Source: GWB1-38-13 sp964488535
GTDB lineage: Bacteria > Patescibacteriota > Microgenomatia > UBA8517
DNA: 42,173 nt
Direction: 5' to 3'
Assembly (NCBI GenBank): GCA_964488535.1
Contig: CAZAUT010000010.1
Coordinates: 1 to 42,173, forward strand
Part shown: positions 39,082-42,173 of the stretch, one piece after another
Position numbering within the stretch: the first letter of the stretch is position 1
Layout of the letters: every line of letters begins with the position of its first letter
The notes under the pieces: generated by a model
What the model saw: only the letters and a program-made list of their open reading frames with translations
Database searches by the model: none
What the model was told of the DNA's origin: nothing
Translations under genes and position numbers: made by a program

Positions 39082-39561
39082 TTATTCCATCAACTTATGT
39101 TCATTGTGTCCCACCTGTGGAGGAGTTTCAAAAAAACTCCATTCTAGATCTATTCCCGTGTTTTCTGCCTCTTTTTCAAAACCAAGATCTATATAAACGG
39201 AGTCAAGCGCTTTTTTAACTCCTTCTTTCTTCAATCGCTTAACATCCTCCCAACCTAAAACCTGCCTTGGATGTTCATTTAAACATACAACCCCGCCTCT
39301 GGAATGATATTCCTCCGGATTCTCTTCTTTGGGAAAAACCTGCGTCAAAATATGCCTCCCCCAGCTAAATGAAGCGTAATTACGGATTAGTATACGCGCC
39401 TCTTTGGGACTGAGTGATTTCAGAGTAAAAAGAATTTTTTCCAAAAAGGACATTGGATAATAGTCATTTTCATACCTTAAACGATTATTAAGTTCAATAT
39501 CGAATTTCACCGCTTCACCTAAATAGCTTAATGTGTTTATTTTTCTTTCTTTTTCCACCAT
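39082..39561 (-). CDS. Hypothetical protein
   Basis: The 159-residue product begins MVEKERKINTLSYLGEAVKF and ends with HKLME. It has a helical first half (EKILFTLKSLSPKEARILIR) and a histidine/tryptophan-rich later part (FSWGRHILTQVFPKEENPEE; EHPRQVLGWEDVKRLKKEGV). No membrane helix, single cysteine. I do not recognise it. It probably shares a transcript with the methyltransferase. Confidence 0.65.
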   Translation of the reverse strand: MVEKERKINTLSYLGEAVKFDIELNNRLRYENDYYPMSFLEKILFTLKSLSPKEARILIRNYASFSWGRHILTQVFPKEENPEEYHSRGGVVCLNEHPRQVLGWEDVKRLKKEGVKKALDSVYIDLGFEKEAENTGIDLEWSFFETPPQVGHNEHKLME

Positions 39562-39589
39562 TTTATATAATTTTCTCTGATTCTATCAA

Positions 39590-39739
39590 AATGTTCTCAA
39601 CAAACAAACCTGTAAAAAAACCAATCCTTGCAGCAAAGTAATGTCGTCGGGAAACGAACTTCGTGATGTGTTTGATAAAGCAAAAGAAAAAGGAGGTGTG
39701 GTCGGAAAATCAAAACCGCTTGACATAATTCAGGCATAA
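39590..39739 (+). pseudogene. Two short coupled frames, possibly one broken gene
   Basis: ATG 39590 opens MFSTNKPVKKPILAAK and stops in TAATG. The overlapping ATG 39641 then gives MSSGNELRDVFDKAKEKGGV and VGKSKPLDIIQA, ending at 39739. The codon use looks like protein, and the run of seven A just upstream suggests a slip. Either a small gene pair or one frameshifted gene. Confidence 0.3.
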
Positions 39740-39798
39740 ATTACCACCAAACAGTGATAATCTCAACATGTACGTACATATGGAGATTACAAAGGTAA

Positions 39799-39833
39799 GA
39801 TTGTCACGCTTACTTCGTTCGCTAACAATGACA
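39799..39833. repeat. Palindromic REP-like repeat
   Basis: ATTGTCACGCTTACTTCGTT and CGCTAACAATGAC form an imperfect hairpin. The word pattern resembles dispersed repeats in many bacteria. It lies between the small frames and copy B of the palindromic element. Confidence 0.5.
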
Positions 39834-39860
39834 AGGAAGAAAAAGTTTGAAATATGGGTA

Positions 39861-39923
39861 AAAGTAAGAGGTGCAAATACAAGTACACCCTACGGGTGGA
39901 ATCATACCTCCACCCCTTACTTT
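39861..39923 (+). repeat. 63-bp palindromic element, copy B (complete)
   Basis: AAAGTAAGAGGTG and CACCCCTTACTTT are the two arms, with TACACCCTACGGGTGGA inside. It matches copy A in length and order. It stands in the gap behind murJ. Confidence 0.85.
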
Positions 39924-39960
39924 CTGAGCTTTCTTGTGCCTGACTAAGAGACAAAAAACG

Positions 39961-41688
39961 TTAATTTGTTGTCTCTGTTGGGGTTGGAGAAATGGTTTCG
40001 GTTTCTTTCTGCGGAATGGGGGTAATCTCTCTTCTGACAAAAGTGCGTTTCAAAAGATTCAGAAATATTCCCAATTCATCGGATTTAAGTATCGCCGAAA
40101 CAATTATATACACCACCGCACCCATCACGCTAACCACCGCCGTAAGGATCAAGAGATTGGCGGTATATCTGGTATCCAATACAAACCTCTCAAAGGGTAG
40201 ATTTCTCGTTGTTTCAAGCTGGGTTAAGAAAGACAGCCGTTTTACCCAAACGCTTCTGTCAAATATTTTCAGTACGAAAAACATAAATGCCCCCGATGCA
40301 GAAGAAGCGACGAAAGACTTGAAAAATGGCCTTAAAGCAGTGGCGTATTTAACTTTCAAATACTTCTTGTTCAAAAGATAAAAGAGCGCGGATGCCTGGA
40401 AAATGCACCCCGTCGTATACGCCAACGCCAAACCCCAAACCTCAAGTTTAAAGATATTTATAAAAATAAAATCAAGAGTAATTATCGTGGTAATACATAA
40501 TATCGACACAACAACGGGCGTCTTAGTATTATTTTGTGCATAAAACGCGCGTGATAAAAGGGAAATGGCTGCTTGAAATACGACACCAACGGCAAACGCC
40601 GACAGCACATATCCGGTCTGAACAGTAGCCCTCCAACTAAAAATTTCAGTTCCGTACACTAAACGAATCAAAGGAACTCTAAGAACAATTAAAAATACCG
40701 ATGTCGGAAGCGCTAAAAATATCAGTTGATTTAATGAAGAAAAAAACGTCGATCTGAATTTCTCGGCGTCGTCGGCATCACGAGAGAGTGTCGGCAGAGC
40801 AGCCTTGGCAATTGATGTTCCAAATAGTCCTACCGGAAGAAGCTGAAGAGTATTCCCAAAAGTAAAATACGCATAAGACGCTTTACTTAACAAAGATGAG
40901 AAAAAAAGCTCAACAATTTTTGACACCTGCAGAAAGGCAACTTCAAGTAGCCGGGGAAGGGCAAGCCGGGCAATCGTTTTAACATTCTCGTCAATTTTAA
41001 TCTTCATTTGAAATCTGAAACCCAATTTCATTGCGACAGGAAGCTGAATCAAAAAATGCGACAAGGCCCCGATAACAACACCAATTGTCGGACCCATCAA
41101 ATGCATATTTTCCGACAAAGCGATTGTTCCCAAAATTATTCCAAGGTTATACAGAAGAGGTGCCAACGCCGGTATAAGAAAATGCCTCAACGATTCCAAA
41201 ACTCCCGTTAAAACATAACTTATAACAAAAAGTCCTTGGGCTGCAAAAAGCCAGCGGGCAATGGAAACGATTTTTTCCCTTTCAGACGGCAAATATCCGG
41301 GAGAAAAAACACTATATATGGGATCAGCAAAAACACCCATTGCAAGAGCAAATACGGCAAAGAGAAGCATTCCGATGTTGAGTACCGATGAAGCAATTTC
41401 CCAAGCGTGGCCATTACCTTTCTTGATCGATTTCGAAAATACCGGAATAAAAGCAGAAGAGAATGTTCCAAAAACCAAGACTTCAAATATAAGGTCGGGG
41501 AGACGGAATGCTGCAAAAAAGAGAGATAGTTCGTCGGGTGTAAAAAAGTGAGCCAATGTTCTTTGGCGGACCAATCCCAAAATACGCGAGACAACAATCA
41601 TTATCATAATAAGAGTCGCAGCCGAAAGAACCGATCCCTGCGGTTCGAGAATTATTCTCTTGCCTTTTTCAAAGATTTTTTTCAACAT
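39961..41688 (-). CDS. murJ: Lipid II flippase MurJ
   Basis: MurJ moves lipid-linked peptidoglycan precursors across the membrane. The 575 residues contain about 14 transmembrane helices of the MVF fold: VSRILGLVRQRTLAHFF (with the conserved Arg), ELSLFFAAFRLPDLIFEVLV, and RAFYAQNNTKTPVVVS. FGTSIAKAALPTLSRDADD is the loop after the seventh helix. After the last helix is a short Thr/Pro/Glu-rich tail (PQKETETISPTPTETTN). Start ATG 41688. Together with mltG it shows that peptidoglycan synthesis is used. Confidence 0.97.
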   Translation of the reverse strand: MLKKIFEKGKRIILEPQGSVLSAATLIMIMIVVSRILGLVRQRTLAHFFTPDELSLFFAAFRLPDLIFEVLVFGTFSSAFIPVFSKSIKKGNGHAWEIASSVLNIGMLLFAVFALAMGVFADPIYSVFSPGYLPSEREKIVSIARWLFAAQGLFVISYVLTGVLESLRHFLIPALAPLLYNLGIILGTIALSENMHLMGPTIGVVIGALSHFLIQLPVAMKLGFRFQMKIKIDENVKTIARLALPRLLEVAFLQVSKIVELFFSSLLSKASYAYFTFGNTLQLLPVGLFGTSIAKAALPTLSRDADDAEKFRSTFFSSLNQLIFLALPTSVFLIVLRVPLIRLVYGTEIFSWRATVQTGYVLSAFAVGVVFQAAISLLSRAFYAQNNTKTPVVVSILCITTIITLDFIFINIFKLEVWGLALAYTTGCIFQASALFYLLNKKYLKVKYATALRPFFKSFVASSASGAFMFFVLKIFDRSVWVKRLSFLTQLETTRNLPFERFVLDTRYTANLLILTAVVSVMGAVVYIIVSAILKSDELGIFLNLLKRTFVRREITPIPQKETETISPTPTETTN

Positions 41689-42013
41689 TTTATATTGCTA
41701 TATTGTTATATTGTTATAAATCTGAAAACAGTTAAACAGTAATCTGAAATCTGTATCTGAAACCAGATACCAAAAATCAGATCTCTGCACAAGTTTCGCG
41801 GTCGATGTCGTTCTGGCTTGCGCTAGTCACGTTTGACTTGATCCAGAACCTGTTTTTTCCTCGTTTGATTCTGGATGCGCTTGCGCTTTTGACGATGTCT
41901 TAAGCTTTGCTTACCAGAATTACAGGGGTTGTTTAATAATTTGCGAAACTTGTAATTCTCGATAATACATCCTCCATTTCTCGTATCCCGTATATCGTGT
42001 TTCGTATCACATA
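41689..42013. other. Gap between murJ and rpsT, with an inverted-repeat element
   Basis: No gene. It has TATATTGTTATATTGTTATA words, CAGATAC-type words, and the 165-bp palindromic element (41789-41953). An antisense frame in this region has repeat-like codons and is not credible. Confidence 0.5.
41789..41953. repeat. 165-bp element with 11-bp terminal inverted repeats
   Basis: ACAAGTTTCGC at 41789 and GCGAAACTTGT at 41943 are perfect complements. Inside, TTCTGG and CCAGAA repeats form several smaller stems. It resembles a MITE, or a nested REP. No transposase in the window. Confidence 0.55.
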
Positions 42014-42042
42014 TTGCGATCAATCTCATTTTAGATTATACT
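42014..42042 (+). promoter_or_regulatory. rpsT promoter
   Basis: TTGCGA (42014-42019), 17 bp, TATACT (42037-42042), a good sigma-70-type match before the rpsT start. Confidence 0.7.
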
Positions 42043-42073
42043 CACAAAATAGTTCAGAGTTGAGGGTTACTTT

Positions 42074-42098
42074 GTTACTTAGAAAATAACTAAGTAAC
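42074..42098. repeat. GTTACTTAG hairpin in the rpsT leader
   Basis: GTTACTTAG - 7 bases - CTAAGTAAC, a perfect 9-bp stem. It is in the 5' leader of rpsT, between the promoter and the ATG. Related words occur at 6363-6376. Confidence 0.6.
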
Positions 42099-42126
42099 CA
42101 ATTATCTAATTTACTAACTAACCGCC

Positions 42127-42173
42127 ATGCCTGTAACAAAAACTGCAAAAAGAGCCTTAAGGGGATCAAAAAG
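42127..42173 (+). CDS. rpsT: 30S ribosomal protein S20, first codons (cut by window edge)
   Basis: The visible codons translate as MPVTKTAKRALRGSK, then K. That fits the basic S20 beginning (MPxxKSAxKxLRxSxKK). The protein binds 16S rRNA. A good promoter and hairpin leader precede it. The rest lies outside the window, so the assignment rests on 15 residues. Confidence 0.65.
   Translation, partial: MPVTKTAKRALRGSK

Noticed and set aside
41823..42029. Minus-strand frame before rpsT
   Set aside because: It falls in the inverted-repeat element, so the open frame comes from repeat words.
1..42173. CRISPR array, rRNA or tRNA genes
   Set aside because: No regularly spaced direct repeats, and no cloverleaf or rRNA sequence was recognised by eye. 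A scan with a tRNA finder would settle it.

Overview
The window looks like a chromosomal segment of a Candidate Phyla Radiation (Patescibacteria) bacterium, most likely of the Microgenomates (OP11) type. This is inferred from gene content and not from a database search. The reasons are: reduced versions of core proteins (IF-2 without its N-terminal region, AlaRS without the C-Ala domain, DnaJ without zinc fingers, a short HrcA); large membrane proteins with baseplate-J-like repeats beside a sortase; AT-rich quasi-palindromic spacers; and a standard genetic code. Nearly all housekeeping genes run leftward (minus strand). A few small accessory genes run rightward.

Layout. 1-3646: start of rpoC (cut by the window edge) and complete rpoB. 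3793-9302: mltG, a small zinc-ribbon gene, a frameshifted Nudix gene, ruvX, a sortase, and a large actin-like/baseplate-J-like membrane protein. 9489-11632: alaS and a divergent small gene that share an overlapping promoter region. 11690-15177: a small membrane protein, a RodZ-like HTH membrane protein, an FtsK/SpoIIIE translocase and a small charged protein. 15170-18634: an unrecognised 1154-residue protein. 18736-25054: an RNA/DNA-processing run (RNase J with altered metal ligands, a cysteine-free family-4-like uracil-DNA glycosylase, a Lon-type ATPase without protease domain, PNPase, ribosomal protein S15). 25213-28828: a DHH-like protein without the DHH signature, IF-2 and NusA, preceded by a probable attenuated leader. 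29075-29473: a protein made of three exact-length 42-residue repeats. 29478-35118: the heat-shock genes dnaJ and hrcA-grpE-dnaK, each unit with its own CIRCE operator. 35119-35423: a gene-free, strongly structured stretch that may encode an RNA. 35424-39561: two EamA transporters, a cupin, a lone HigA-like antitoxin with a perfect operator palindrome, a methyltransferase and an unknown gene. 39961-42173: murJ and the start of rpsT (S20).

Functionally the segment joins transcription (rpoBC, nusA), translation (infB, rpsO, rpsT, alaS), RNA turnover (pnp, RNase J), protein quality control (dnaK system, Lon-like ATPase), cell wall and division (mltG, murJ, ftsK, rodZ-like) and surface display (sortase, baseplate-J-like protein).

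The most unusual features are: several core enzymes that keep their fold but have lost expected catalytic or metal-binding residues; a 63-bp palindromic element with two full and two partial copies; hairpin-forming word repeats in the 5' leaders of nusA, dnaJ and hrcA; a mini-ORF/terminator arrangement before nusA; and the structured RNA candidate beside the hrcA promoter.
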